From assembly GCA_902597545.1 (NCBI GenBank), contig CACJYD010000001.1, forward strand, positions 147,458 through 211,457: DNA of 64,000 bases. Direction: 5' to 3'. The translations under genes were made by a program, and so were the position numbers. The notes under the pieces are model-generated. The model worked only from the letters and a program-made list of their open reading frames with translations, was not told the DNA's origin and made no database searches. The DNA comes from an uncultured Bacteroidota bacterium. Its GTDB lineage: Bacteria; Bacteroidota; Bacteroidia; Flavobacteriales; Flavobacteriaceae. Below are positions 47,285 through 56,343 of this stretch, in pieces. How positions within the stretch are numbered: position 1 is the stretch's first letter; the number at the start of each line of letters is the position of its first letter.

Positions 47285-48669
47285 TGGGATCTCACTACGA
47301 AGCACCAATTAGGAAACCGCTTGTAACAGGCAACAAGTCTTACCATCAAATTTCTGTTGATGTAGCAAGACCAATTGAGGGTGTTGCAAATAAAAAGTGG
47401 TGGATAGTATTTGGTATTTCCTTAATATTATTTATGTGGGGAATAGGTTGTATTATATATACAATTTCAACTGGTATTGGTGTTTGGGGATTAAATAAAA
47501 CCGTCGGATGGGCTTGGGATATTACAAACTTTGTTTGGTGGATTGGTATAGGTCACGCTGGAACACTAATCTCAGCCGTGTTGTTATTATTTAGACAAAA
47601 ATGGAGAATGGGAATAAATAGATCTGCAGAAGCTATGACAATTTTTTCTGTAATACAGGCAGGGCTATTCCCAGTTATTCACATGGGTAGGCCATGGCTA
47701 GCATATTGGATTGTACCGATTCCAAATCAATTTGGTTCATTGTGGGTTAACTTCAACTCTCCACTACTTTGGGATGTTTTTGCAATTTCAACTTATTTAA
47801 CAATTTCATTAGTATTTTGGTGGACAGGTTTACTTCCAGACTTTGCTATGATTAGAGATCGGGCTATTAAGCCTTTTCAAAAAAAGATATATAGTTTAGT
47901 AAGCTTTGGATGGAGTGGTAGAGCAAAAGACTGGCAAAGATTTGAAGAAGTTTCTTTAGTTTTAGCAGGATTAGCTACCCCCCTTGTATTGTCTGTTCAT
48001 ACAATTGTATCATTTGATTTTGCAACATCTGTAATTCCAGGATGGCACACTACAATTTTTCCACCTTATTTTGTAGCTGGTGCAATTTTTTCCGGTTTTG
48101 CTATGGTACAAACACTTCTAATAGTGATGAGAAAAGTTTGTGATTTAGAAGACTATATTACTTTACAGCACATTGAATTAATGAATATCGTTATCATGAT
48201 TACAGGTTCATTGGTTGGATGCGCTTATATTACCGAACTATTTATTGCATGGTACTCAGGTGTTGAGTATGAGCAATATGCATTTTTGAACAGAGCAACA
48301 GGTCCATATTGGTGGGCATATTGGGCGATGATGACCTGTAATGTTTTTTCACCACAATTTATGTGGATTAAAAAATTAAGAACTAGTATAGTTTTCTCAT
48401 TTGTTATTTCAATTGTTGTGAATATTGGAATGTGGTTTGAAAGATTTGTAATTATTGTTACTTCACTCCACAGGGATTATCTTCCATCGTCATGGACTAT
48501 GTTTTCTCCAACATTCGTAGATATAGGAATTTTTATTGGAACTATTGGATTTTTCTTTGTTCTATTTTTACTTTATGCCAGAACATTCCCTGTTATTGCT
48601 CAAGCGGAGGTAAAAACAATTTTGAAATCATCCGGAGATAATTATAAAAAGTTAAGAGATAAAAAGTAA
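47284..48669 (+). CDS. actC: Alternative complex III subunit C, NrfD-like membrane protein
   Basis: ActC is a quinol-oxidising membrane subunit of the NrfD/PsrC family. The 461-residue protein has about ten hydrophobic segments, with family-typical text such as WDITNFVWWIGIGHAGTLISA and MTCNVFSPQFMW. It starts with ATG overlapping the actB stop and ends overlapping actD, both as TAATG. It contributes to proton translocation in the complex. Confidence 0.93.
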   Translation: MGSHYEAPIRKPLVTGNKSYHQISVDVARPIEGVANKKWWIVFGISLILFMWGIGCIIYTISTGIGVWGLNKTVGWAWDITNFVWWIGIGHAGTLISAVLLLFRQKWRMGINRSAEAMTIFSVIQAGLFPVIHMGRPWLAYWIVPIPNQFGSLWVNFNSPLLWDVFAISTYLTISLVFWWTGLLPDFAMIRDRAIKPFQKKIYSLVSFGWSGRAKDWQRFEEVSLVLAGLATPLVLSVHTIVSFDFATSVIPGWHTTIFPPYFVAGAIFSGFAMVQTLLIVMRKVCDLEDYITLQHIELMNIVIMITGSLVGCAYITELFIAWYSGVEYEQYAFLNRATGPYWWAYWAMMTCNVFSPQFMWIKKLRTSIVFSFVISIVVNIGMWFERFVIIVTSLHRDYLPSSWTMFSPTFVDIGIFIGTIGFFFVLFLLYARTFPVIAQAEVKTILKSSGDNYKKLRDKK

Positions 48670-49535
48670 TGGCAAAATTTATACACGCTATATATGATGA
48701 TGATGATAAGCTTTTGGACGCTGTAAAAGATCTAAAAGAAAATAAAGTCACAATCGAGGAAGTGTTCACACCATTTCCTGTCCATGGTTTGGATCATGTA
48801 ATGGGCTTAGCTCCTACAAGAATTGCTATAGCCGCATTCTTATATGGTTGTGTTGGTTTTACTTTTGCACTTTTAATGATTAATTACATTATGATTGTTG
48901 ATTGGCCTCAAAATATAGGAGGTAAACCTAGTTTTAGCTTTCAGGAAAATATGCCTGCTTTTGTACCAGTTATGTTTGAATTAACAGTTTTCTTCACTGG
49001 GCACTTAATGGTTATCACTTTTTATCTTAGAAGCAGATTATGGCCATTTAAAAAAGCTGAAAATCCAATACCAGAAACTACGGATGATAAATTTTTAATT
49101 CAGATACCTGTATACGGAAACGAAAGTAAAATTAAATCCATTTTGAAAAAAACAGATTTATTTAAAATGTCTATAATAGATGCAAAGAAAGAGAACAACG
49201 AAGAAATTGATAATGTACAGAATAATGCACAAGATCGAGATACAGAAATTACAATTGGCTTTGTGTTCCATTCAAGAAAGTACTCTGATGGTTCATCTAA
49301 TTTAAGAATTCAATTTACAAAAGGAAGAGGTCAACAGTATGCTAAAAATTCAGGTTTAAGAATTTTTAGAAAGCATTGGATATCTAAAAAAAATGAAGTC
49401 AGTGATAAACATGTTGATTACATTAAAATAAATAAATCCCTAAATGTATTAAAGGCTAATATTGAGGAAGCAAAAAATAAATTTTCTAATGGATCACTTG
49501 ATTTTGAAGATGTTTATAAAAGTATAATTAATTAA
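48669..49535 (+). CDS. actD: Alternative complex III subunit D (DUF3341) with an extra C-terminal recombinase arm-type domain
   Basis: Residues 1 to about 173 are a normal ActD: KFIHAIYDDDDKLLDAVKDL, EEVFTPFPVHGLDHVMGL, two membrane segments at about 52-75 and 98-120, and SRLWPFKKAENP. ActD in this group normally ends about here. Residues about 174-192 are an acidic linker, and 193-288 are unrelated to ActD and read as a recombinase arm-type DNA-binding domain, with ITIGFVFHSRKYSDGSSNLR, RGQQYAKNSGLRIFRKHW, SKKNEV and YIKINKSLNVLKANIEEA. Arginines and lysines after the second membrane segment place the tail in the cytoplasm. The stop shares a base with the actE ATG, so the operon junction is intact. 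Confidence 0.92.
   Translation: MAKFIHAIYDDDDKLLDAVKDLKENKVTIEEVFTPFPVHGLDHVMGLAPTRIAIAAFLYGCVGFTFALLMINYIMIVDWPQNIGGKPSFSFQENMPAFVPVMFELTVFFTGHLMVITFYLRSRLWPFKKAENPIPETTDDKFLIQIPVYGNESKIKSILKKTDLFKMSIIDAKKENNEEIDNVQNNAQDRDTEITIGFVFHSRKYSDGSSNLRIQFTKGRGQQYAKNSGLRIFRKHWISKKNEVSDKHVDYIKINKSLNVLKANIEEAKNKFSNGSLDFEDVYKSIIN
49245..49532 (+). other. Fused arm-type DNA-binding domain (recombinase N-terminal domain) in actD
   Basis: This segment encodes residues 193-288 of ActD. The order of elements is that of Arm-DNA-bind domains: strand ITIGFVFHSRKY, turn SDGSS, strand NLRIQFT, strand QYAKNSGLRI, tryptophan turn FRKHWISKKNEV, then a helix with INKSLNVLKANIEEAKNKF. The following core-binding domain of a recombinase is absent because the frame stops. 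Its sequence is clearly different from the SdhA copy, so it is not a recent duplicate. Confidence 0.75.
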
Positions 49536-50086
49536 TGAAGAAGTTGTTTAAACATACAGGCTATTTTTTATTACTATCCATGATGTTATCTTGTTTTGAT
49601 CCTTCAAAACCTAATTATCAGTATTTTCCTAATATGTATGAATCAGTAGGATATGGAACGTATGACGAATCCGAAGCCTTTCCAAATGGAATTGAAGCTC
49701 AACTTCCTGTTGAAGAATCTATTCCACGAGGATGGCAACCATACGAATATGAGAACTCTACTGAGGGTTATGAATTAGCTAAAGTTGAGTTGAAGTCTCC
49801 ATTTGAAAAAAATGATGAGAATCTTGCAAATGGAAAAAAAATGTATGAAATATATTGTTCTGTATGTCACGGATCAAAAGGTGATGGTAATGGTATTTTA
49901 ATGGAAAGAGAAAAATTTCTTGGTATACCAAGTTATGCAGACAGAGATATTACAGAAGGTTCGATTTATCATGTATTGATGCATGGTATCAATTTAATGG
50001 GTTCTCATGCTGGTCAAGTCAATGATAAAGAAAGATGGCAAATATCTCAATATGTTTTAAAACTTAGAAATGATCTAATTAAGTGA
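49535..50086 (+). CDS. actE: Alternative complex III subunit E, cytochrome c lipoprotein
   Basis: The 183-residue protein is a lipid-anchored periplasmic monoheme cytochrome c. The signal ends in LSC with C20 as the lipidated cysteine, and the heme motif is CSVCHGSKGDGNG at about 108-120. The methionine ligand is probably within VLMHGINLMGSHAG. It accepts electrons inside alternative complex III and passes them toward the caa3/aa3-type oxidase encoded downstream. The start overlaps actD and its stop overlaps actF. Confidence 0.92.
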   Translation: MKKLFKHTGYFLLLSMMLSCFDPSKPNYQYFPNMYESVGYGTYDESEAFPNGIEAQLPVEESIPRGWQPYEYENSTEGYELAKVELKSPFEKNDENLANGKKMYEIYCSVCHGSKGDGNGILMEREKFLGIPSYADRDITEGSIYHVLMHGINLMGSHAGQVNDKERWQISQYVLKLRNDLIK

Positions 50087-51426
50087 TGTATAAACTTTCA
50101 ACAAATATTAAGATTTTCTCATTTTCACTAATAGTTTTAGGATTGCTAGGTATAGGATATGGTTTTTACTCAGCTCCAAAAACAATTGAGGATTCAAAAC
50201 AAATGGTTGCAAATTATCATGATGATTCACATTCCAACTCAGACTCAAATTCATCTGAATATGACTCATCAGAATCATATGGATATAATACACATTCATC
50301 AGACTCGCATGTTATGTCTCATGATGAGCATGTGTATCATCAATTAGCAAATAGGCCTTGGGCAGCACTGTATGTAGCAGCATTTTTCTTTTTTATGATA
50401 TCATTAGGTACACTTGCTTTTTATGCAATTCAAAGAGCCGCTCAAGCTGGTTGGTCACCTGTATTATTTAGAGTAATGGAGGGAATTACTGGTTATTTAC
50501 TTCCTGGGGGACTATTCGTGCTTTTAATTTTAATCCTCTCAGTATTACATTTCAATCACCTGTTTATTTGGATGGATCCTGAAGTAGTTGAACATGACAA
50601 AATTATCAAAGCTAAAAGTGGTTATTTAGACCCTTACTTTTTCTTAATTAGAGGTTTTATTTACCTGGGAGGCTGGTCATTATATCGATATTTTTCTAGA
50701 AAATTTTCAATTGCTCAAGACAATTCAAATGATAATAAGAATCATATAAAGAACTTTAAAATTTCTGCAGGTTTTCTAGTCTTTTTCTTAGTTACTGAAT
50801 CAATGATGTCTTGGGATTGGATTATGTCAATTGACCCTCATTGGTTTAGTACCTTATTTGGATGGTATGTGTTTGCAAGTATGGCAGTGTCAGCAGTTAC
50901 AACAATTGCATTGATATCGATATATCTAAAGTCTAAAGGATACCTACCTAATGTAAATGATAATCATATTCATGATTTAGGAAAATTTATGTTTGGTTTT
51001 AGTGTATTTTGGACCTATTTGTGGTTTTCACAATTTATGCTGATTTGGTACGCAAACATTCCGGAGGAGGTTGTTTATTTTATTACAAGAATGGATGATT
51101 ATACCATTCCTTTTTGGGGTATGGTTGTCATTAATTTTATTTTACCATTTTTAATTTTAGTTAGCAGTAATTTTAAGAGAGTTTATTGGATTATTACAAT
51201 GGCTGGAATTATAATATTGGTTGGTCATTACATTGATGTTTATAACATGATTATGCCATCTGCAGTTGGGGATAAGTGGGGATTTGGAATACCTGAGCTA
51301 GCGTCTTTAATGTTTTTTGCAGGCTTATTCATATTCATTGTTTTTTCAACTCTAACAAAAGCTCCACTTGAAGCTAAAGGCGATCCATTTAATGAAGAAA
51401 GTAAAAAGTTTGTTTATCCATTTTAA
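50086..51426 (+). CDS. actF: Alternative complex III subunit F, membrane protein
   Basis: ActF is a membrane subunit distantly related to ActC. The 446-residue protein starts at the ATG at 50086, which overlaps the actE stop as TGATG. About ten hydrophobic segments are present, with VVINFILPFLILVSSNFKRV and FWTYLWFSQFMLIWYANIPE typical of the family. Between the first and second segments lies a loop at about residues 42-85 that is rich in His, Ser, Asp and Tyr (HDDSHSNSDSNSSEYDSSES and further). Its role is unknown; metal binding or flexible contact with periplasmic subunits is possible. Confidence 0.92.
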   Translation: MYKLSTNIKIFSFSLIVLGLLGIGYGFYSAPKTIEDSKQMVANYHDDSHSNSDSNSSEYDSSESYGYNTHSSDSHVMSHDEHVYHQLANRPWAALYVAAFFFFMISLGTLAFYAIQRAAQAGWSPVLFRVMEGITGYLLPGGLFVLLILILSVLHFNHLFIWMDPEVVEHDKIIKAKSGYLDPYFFLIRGFIYLGGWSLYRYFSRKFSIAQDNSNDNKNHIKNFKISAGFLVFFLVTESMMSWDWIMSIDPHWFSTLFGWYVFASMAVSAVTTIALISIYLKSKGYLPNVNDNHIHDLGKFMFGFSVFWTYLWFSQFMLIWYANIPEEVVYFITRMDDYTIPFWGMVVINFILPFLILVSSNFKRVYWIITMAGIIILVGHYIDVYNMIMPSAVGDKWGFGIPELASLMFFAGLFIFIVFSTLTKAPLEAKGDPFNEESKKFVYPF

Positions 51427-51435
51427 TATATAAGA

Positions 51436-52509
51436 ATGACAATAATTTTTTCTATAATAACCGTAATTCTACTTTCAATTTCTGTTTGGCAAATAGCAAA
51501 GATTTTTGAGGTTTCCAATCTTGGAAAAAAGAGAGATGATTCACAAGTTGCTAATCACAAGGATAATGATTTGCATGGAAAGCTAATGTTTGCATTTTTA
51601 GTCTTCATTTATCTTGTAACTATTTTTTCTTTTGTTTCTTATACAAAAGTTTTATTGCCTGAAGCTGCGTCTGAACATGGATCTACTTATGATACCTTAT
51701 TCTTTGTATCATTTGCATTAATAATGTTTGTACAAATAATAACTCAGGCATTATTACATTACTTTTCATATAAATACCGAGGTCTAAAAGATACTAAAGC
51801 TGAATTCATCACACATAATAATAAGCTTGAATTTATATGGACAATAATTCCTGCAATTGTTTTATTTGGATTGATTTTATACGGTATGACCACCTGGTCT
51901 CAAATTATGAATTTTGAGGAAGATGAAGATGCACTTGTTATTGAATTGTATGCCCAGCAGTGGAATTGGAAAGCAAGATATGCTGGGGCTGATAATGTCC
52001 TGGGAGATGCCAATGTAAGATTCTTAAATGATTATGATGGCTTAAATGCAGTTGGAATAGATTCATCTGATCCAAATGGTCTTGATGATATCGTTGTAAC
52101 TCAAGAATTTCATTTACCTGTTGACAGGAAAGTTATTTTCAAATTTAGATCACAGGATGTTCTACATTCTGCATACATGCCACATTTTAGAGCACAGATG
52201 AATTGTGTGCCTGGTATGATTACTGAATTTTCATTTACACCTACTATCACAACAGCTGATATGAGAATGAATCCTGATGTAGTTGATAAAGTAAATAGAA
52301 TTAATAAAATTAGATACGAAAATAGTCAAGAATTAATTGCAAAAGGTGAAGAATCATTAGAGCCATATCAATTTGATTACTTACTTTTGTGTGCTAAAAT
52401 ATGTGGAGCGTCACACTATAATATGCAAATGAAAATAATTGTTGAGTCTGAAAAAGACTTTAATAAATGGATCAATAATCAAAAAACTTTTTCTGAAATT
52501 ATTCAATAA
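51436..52509 (+). CDS. coxB: Cytochrome c oxidase subunit II
   Basis: CoxB receives electrons at its CuA centre. The 357-residue protein has membrane segments near the N-terminus and at about 50-70, 85-110 and 135-155, and a C-terminal periplasmic cupredoxin domain. CuA ligands are visible in DVLHSAYMPHF and in CAKICGASHYNMQM (two cysteines, histidine and methionine). The QQWNWKARY block is the electron-entry tryptophan motif. No fused cytochrome c domain is present. It follows actF by 9 bases, suggesting that complex III and the oxidase work as a supercomplex. Confidence 0.94.
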   Translation: MTIIFSIITVILLSISVWQIAKIFEVSNLGKKRDDSQVANHKDNDLHGKLMFAFLVFIYLVTIFSFVSYTKVLLPEAASEHGSTYDTLFFVSFALIMFVQIITQALLHYFSYKYRGLKDTKAEFITHNNKLEFIWTIIPAIVLFGLILYGMTTWSQIMNFEEDEDALVIELYAQQWNWKARYAGADNVLGDANVRFLNDYDGLNAVGIDSSDPNGLDDIVVTQEFHLPVDRKVIFKFRSQDVLHSAYMPHFRAQMNCVPGMITEFSFTPTITTADMRMNPDVVDKVNRINKIRYENSQELIAKGEESLEPYQFDYLLLCAKICGASHYNMQMKIIVESEKDFNKWINNQKTFSEIIQ

Positions 52510-52522
52510 ATAAATTAGTAAA

Positions 52523-54322
52523 ATGTCAGTAGCAATAAATAATAATGTAGATAGTCACGAGGAGCACCATCATCACAAAGAAACTTTTATTTCTAAGTGG
52601 ATCTTTAGCCAAGACCATAAAATGATTGCAAAGCAATACTTTGTAACTGGAGTAATTGTTATGGGTATTATAGGAGTTTTAATGTCCCTTTTATTCAGAA
52701 TTCAGTTAGGATGGCCTGAAGAATCATTTCAGGTTTTTAAAATATTTTTGGGGGATAGATGGGCGCCAGATGGTGTTATGGACCCTAACATATATTTGGC
52801 ACTTGTAACCATTCACGGTACCATAATGGTATTTTTTGTTTTGACTGCAGGGTTAAGTGGAACCTTTAGTAATCTTTTGATTCCTCTACAAATTGGAGCG
52901 AGAGATATGGCATCTGGATTTTTAAATATGATCGCTTATTGGTTGTTCTTTATCTCAAGTGTAATTATGGTGGCATCATTATTTGTTGAGGCTGGTCCAG
53001 CTGCTGCGGGGTGGACAATATATCCACCTTTAAGTGCACTACCTCAAACCCAACCAGGATCAGGTTTGGGAATGACTTTATGGCTTGTTTCAATGGCATT
53101 TTTTATTGCTTCATCACTTTTAGGTTCATTAAATTATATTGTTACAGTTCTGAATTTAAGAACTAAAGGGATGACCTTTTTTAGATTACCTTTAACTATC
53201 TGGGCATTTTTTATAACTGCAATTATTGGAGTTATCTCATTTCCAGTTTTATTATCTGCTGCTTTATTGCTGATTATGGATAGAAGTTTTGGAACTTCTT
53301 TTTTCTTATCTGATATTTTTGTTCAAGGTGAGGTTCTACATTATCAAGGTGGTTCTCCGGTTTTATTTGAACACTTATTTTGGTTTCTTGGTCACCCAGA
53401 GGTATATATAGTATTGTTACCAGCTTTAGGTATTACATCTGAAATTATAGCAACTCATTCTAGAAAGCCAATTTTCGGATATAGAGCAATGGTTGCCTCA
53501 ATTCTTGCAATTGCATTTTTATCAACAATTGTGTGGGGTCACCATATGTTCATCACAGGAATGAATCCATTTTTAGGTTCAGTTTTTACATTTACAACAT
53601 TACTTATTGCAATTCCATCTGCAGTAAAAGCCTTTAACTATATAGCTACACTTTGGAAGGGTAATCTACAACTTAACCCTGCCATGTTATTTTCTATTGG
53701 ATTGGTATCAACATTCATAACTGGCGGCCTAACTGGTATTATTTTAGGAGACAGTGCTCTTGATATCAATGTTCATGATACTTATTTTGTTGTGGCTCAC
53801 TTTCATTTAGTAATGGGTATTTCTGCATTATATGGACTCTTCGCTGGAGTGTACCATTGGTTTCCAAGATTATATGGAAGGATGATGAATAAATCACTTG
53901 GATATATTCACTTTTGGATTACAGCTATTGGTGCGTATGGTATATTTTTCCCTATGCATTTTGTTGGTATGGCAGGTCTTCCTAGAAGATATTATACTAA
54001 TACTGCGTTTCCATATTTTGATGATTTAGCAGATATTAATGTATTAATTACAGTTTTTGCTTTAATTGCTGGGTTAGCTCAATTAGTATTTTTATTCAAT
54101 TTCTTTTACAGTATGTATTATGGAAAAAAAGCTGAACAAAATCCGTGGAAATCCAATACATTAGAATGGACGGCACCTGTTGAACATATGCATGGTAACT
54201 GGCCTGGAAAAATTCCTCAAGTTTTTAGATGGGCATATGATTATAGTAAGCCAGGAAAAGAGAAAGATTTTGTTCCTCAGTCAGTCCCTATTGCAAAGGG
54301 TGAGAAGATTACAGAACATTAA
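52523..54322 (+). CDS. coxA: Cytochrome c oxidase subunit I
   Basis: CoxA is the proton-pumping heme-copper oxidase core. The 599-residue sequence has twelve or so membrane segments and the conserved histidines: IHGTIMVFFVLTA for heme a, FWFLGHPEVYIV with the His-Tyr pair, WGHHMFITG for CuB, and DTYFVVAHFHLVMG for heme a3 and heme a. The N-terminus has a short His cluster, HEEHHHHKE. It ends the act-cox operon; no subunit III gene follows here. Confidence 0.96.
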   Translation: MSVAINNNVDSHEEHHHHKETFISKWIFSQDHKMIAKQYFVTGVIVMGIIGVLMSLLFRIQLGWPEESFQVFKIFLGDRWAPDGVMDPNIYLALVTIHGTIMVFFVLTAGLSGTFSNLLIPLQIGARDMASGFLNMIAYWLFFISSVIMVASLFVEAGPAAAGWTIYPPLSALPQTQPGSGLGMTLWLVSMAFFIASSLLGSLNYIVTVLNLRTKGMTFFRLPLTIWAFFITAIIGVISFPVLLSAALLLIMDRSFGTSFFLSDIFVQGEVLHYQGGSPVLFEHLFWFLGHPEVYIVLLPALGITSEIIATHSRKPIFGYRAMVASILAIAFLSTIVWGHHMFITGMNPFLGSVFTFTTLLIAIPSAVKAFNYIATLWKGNLQLNPAMLFSIGLVSTFITGGLTGIILGDSALDINVHDTYFVVAHFHLVMGISALYGLFAGVYHWFPRLYGRMMNKSLGYIHFWITAIGAYGIFFPMHFVGMAGLPRRYYTNTAFPYFDDLADINVLITVFALIAGLAQLVFLFNFFYSMYYGKKAEQNPWKSNTLEWTAPVEHMHGNWPGKIPQVFRWAYDYSKPGKEKDFVPQSVPIAKGEKITEH

Positions 54323-54366
54323 CTTTAACTAATTTCTACGATCAATTAGTTAAACTTTGTTTTAAC

Positions 54367-54374
54367 TATATTTG
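54367..54374 (+). promoter_or_regulatory. Predicted -7 promoter element of ruvB
   Basis: TATATTTG matches TAnnTTTG and ends 3 bases before the ruvB ATG at 54378, again implying a leaderless mRNA if used. A -33 element at the right distance is not seen. Confidence 0.4.
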
Positions 54375-54377
54375 ATT

Positions 54378-55403
54378 ATGAATGAAAATCTTGATCCATC
54401 TAAAGATAACTTCAGCAATGATGAATTAGAAATAGATAAGGCATTAAGACCTCTATCCTTCACAGATTTTAATGGTCAAGCTCAGGTTATTGAAAATCTG
54501 AAGATTTTCGTTCAAGCAGCCAATGAAAGATCAGAAGCTCTTGATCATACGCTTTTGCATGGCCCCCCAGGTTTAGGGAAAACTACACTAGCTCATATTC
54601 TTGCTGAGGAGCTGGGAGTATCATTAAAAGTTTCATCAGGTCCAGTTATTGATAAACCTGGTGATTTAGCAGGATTATTAACAAGTTTGGAAAGTAGAGA
54701 TGTTTTATTCATTGATGAAATTCATAGGTTATCACCCGTCGTTGAAGAGTACTTGTATTCTGCAATGGAGGACTATAAAATCGATATAATGATTGAGTCT
54801 GGTCCCAATGCAAGATCTGTCCAAATTAATTTGAATGACTTTACGCTTATTGGAGCTACAACAAGATCTGGATTATTGACTGCTCCAATGAGAGCTAGAT
54901 TTGGTATAAATAATAGATTAGAATACTATGATGTCAACGTATTATCATCAATTATTAATAGAAGTGCTGATATTTTAAATATTAAAATTAATTCTGACGC
55001 ATCAAGTGAAATAGCTGGAAGAAGTAGAGGAACCCCTAGAATTTGTAATTCTTTACTCAGAAGAGTAAGAGATTTTGCACAAATTAAAGGAGATGGAAAT
55101 ATTGATTTAGAAATTACAAAGTATGCTCTAAAATCTTTAAATGTTGATAAATTTGGACTGGATGAAATGGATAATAAAATCCTTAGTACTTTAATAAAAA
55201 AATTTAATGGACAGCCTGTTGGTATAAATACATTATCAACTGCAGTTTCTGAAACTGCAGAAACAATCGAGGAAGTTTACGAGCCTTTTCTCATTCAAGA
55301 AGGATTTTTGATCAGAACACCTAGAGGACGGCAAGTAACTAAAAAAGCATATCAACATTTAGATGTTAACCCATTAAATAATCAAAAAGATTTATTTGAT
55401 TAA
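54378..55403 (+). CDS. ruvB: Holliday junction branch-migration ATPase RuvB
   Basis: RuvB is the hexameric AAA+ motor that drives branch migration with RuvA. The 341-residue protein starts at the ATG at 54378 ([17 protein letters not shown]). Walker A is [13 protein letters not shown], Walker B is [10 protein letters not shown], sensor and arginine-finger text is [21 protein letters not shown], and the winged-helix end has [17 protein letters not shown]. It opens a unit with queG and the adenosine deaminase. Confidence 0.95.
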   Translation: MNENLDPSKDNFSNDELEIDKALRPLSFTDFNGQAQVIENLKIFVQAANERSEALDHTLLHGPPGLGKTTLAHILAEELGVSLKVSSGPVIDKPGDLAGLLTSLESRDVLFIDEIHRLSPVVEEYLYSAMEDYKIDIMIESGPNARSVQINLNDFTLIGATTRSGLLTAPMRARFGINNRLEYYDVNVLSSIINRSADILNIKINSDASSEIAGRSRGTPRICNSLLRRVRDFAQIKGDGNIDLEITKYALKSLNVDKFGLDEMDNKILSTLIKKFNGQPVGINTLSTAVSETAETIEEVYEPFLIQEGFLIRTPRGRQVTKKAYQHLDVNPLNNQKDLFD

Positions 55404-55410
55404 TTTAATA

Positions 55411-56343
55411 ATGAAGCTCAAATCTTACTATACTGATTATATAAAAACTAAAGCAATTGATTTAGGATTTATTTCTTGTGGTATTTCAAAATCTGGGTTT
55501 CTTGATGATGAAGTTAAAAGATTTGAAAAATGGCTTAAAAATAATTATCATGGAAAAATGTCATATATGGAAAGGAATTTTGACAAAAGAATGGATACTA
55601 CCAAATTAGTAGAAGGATCTAAAAGTGTCATATCTCTGCTTTATAATTATTATCCTACTGAACAAATTGATAACAATAAAAATTTTAAAATATCAAAATA
55701 TGCATATGGTCGAGATTATCATTTTATAATTAAGGATAAACTTAAAATACTAATCGATGAAATAAGAAGTGAAGTTGGAAATATAAATGGTAGAGTTTTT
55801 GTTGATTCAGCACCAATTTTAGAAAAGGCTTGGGCAAAAAAAAGTGGACTTGGCTGGATAGGGAAAAATACAAACTTAATTAGCAAAAAATCAGGATCTT
55901 TTTTTTTTATTGCTGAAATTATAGTTGATTTAGAATTAAACTATGATAAACAAATTAAAGATTACTGCGGATCATGTACAGCATGTATTGATGCATGTCC
56001 AACGAATGCTTTGTATGAACCATATAAAATAGATGCATCTAAATGCATTTCATATTTTACAATTGAGTTAAAGGAAAACTTTCCTGAGCAACTAGATGAA
56101 GATTTTAAAAACTGGATTTTTGGATGTGATATTTGCCAGGATGTTTGTCCATGGAATAAATTTTCTAAGCCTAATGATGAACAACTTTTAAAAGTAAAAG
56201 ATGAGATAAAGAATTTTAGCAAAAAAGATTGGATTGAACTAACTAATGAGGTATTTGATTTTGCTTTTAAGGATAGTCCAATAAATAGAACTAAGTACCA
56301 AGGATTAAAAAGAAATATTAAATATGCAAGCAAACAGTTTTAA
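55411..56343 (+). CDS. queG: Epoxyqueuosine reductase
   Basis: QueG reduces epoxyqueuosine to queuosine in the wobble position of certain tRNAs, using cobalamin and two [4Fe-4S] clusters. The 310-residue protein starts at the ATG at 55411, 7 bases after ruvB. Ferredoxin-like motifs [16 protein letters not shown] and [11 protein letters not shown] are present, with [19 protein letters not shown] upstream. The cobalamin needed must come from salvage or synthesis elsewhere. The 3' end overlaps the next gene by 20 bases. Confidence 0.94.
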   Translation: MKLKSYYTDYIKTKAIDLGFISCGISKSGFLDDEVKRFEKWLKNNYHGKMSYMERNFDKRMDTTKLVEGSKSVISLLYNYYPTEQIDNNKNFKISKYAYGRDYHFIIKDKLKILIDEIRSEVGNINGRVFVDSAPILEKAWAKKSGLGWIGKNTNLISKKSGSFFFIAEIIVDLELNYDKQIKDYCGSCTACIDACPTNALYEPYKIDASKCISYFTIELKENFPEQLDEDFKNWIFGCDICQDVCPWNKFSKPNDEQLLKVKDEIKNFSKKDWIELTNEVFDFAFKDSPINRTKYQGLKRNIKYASKQF

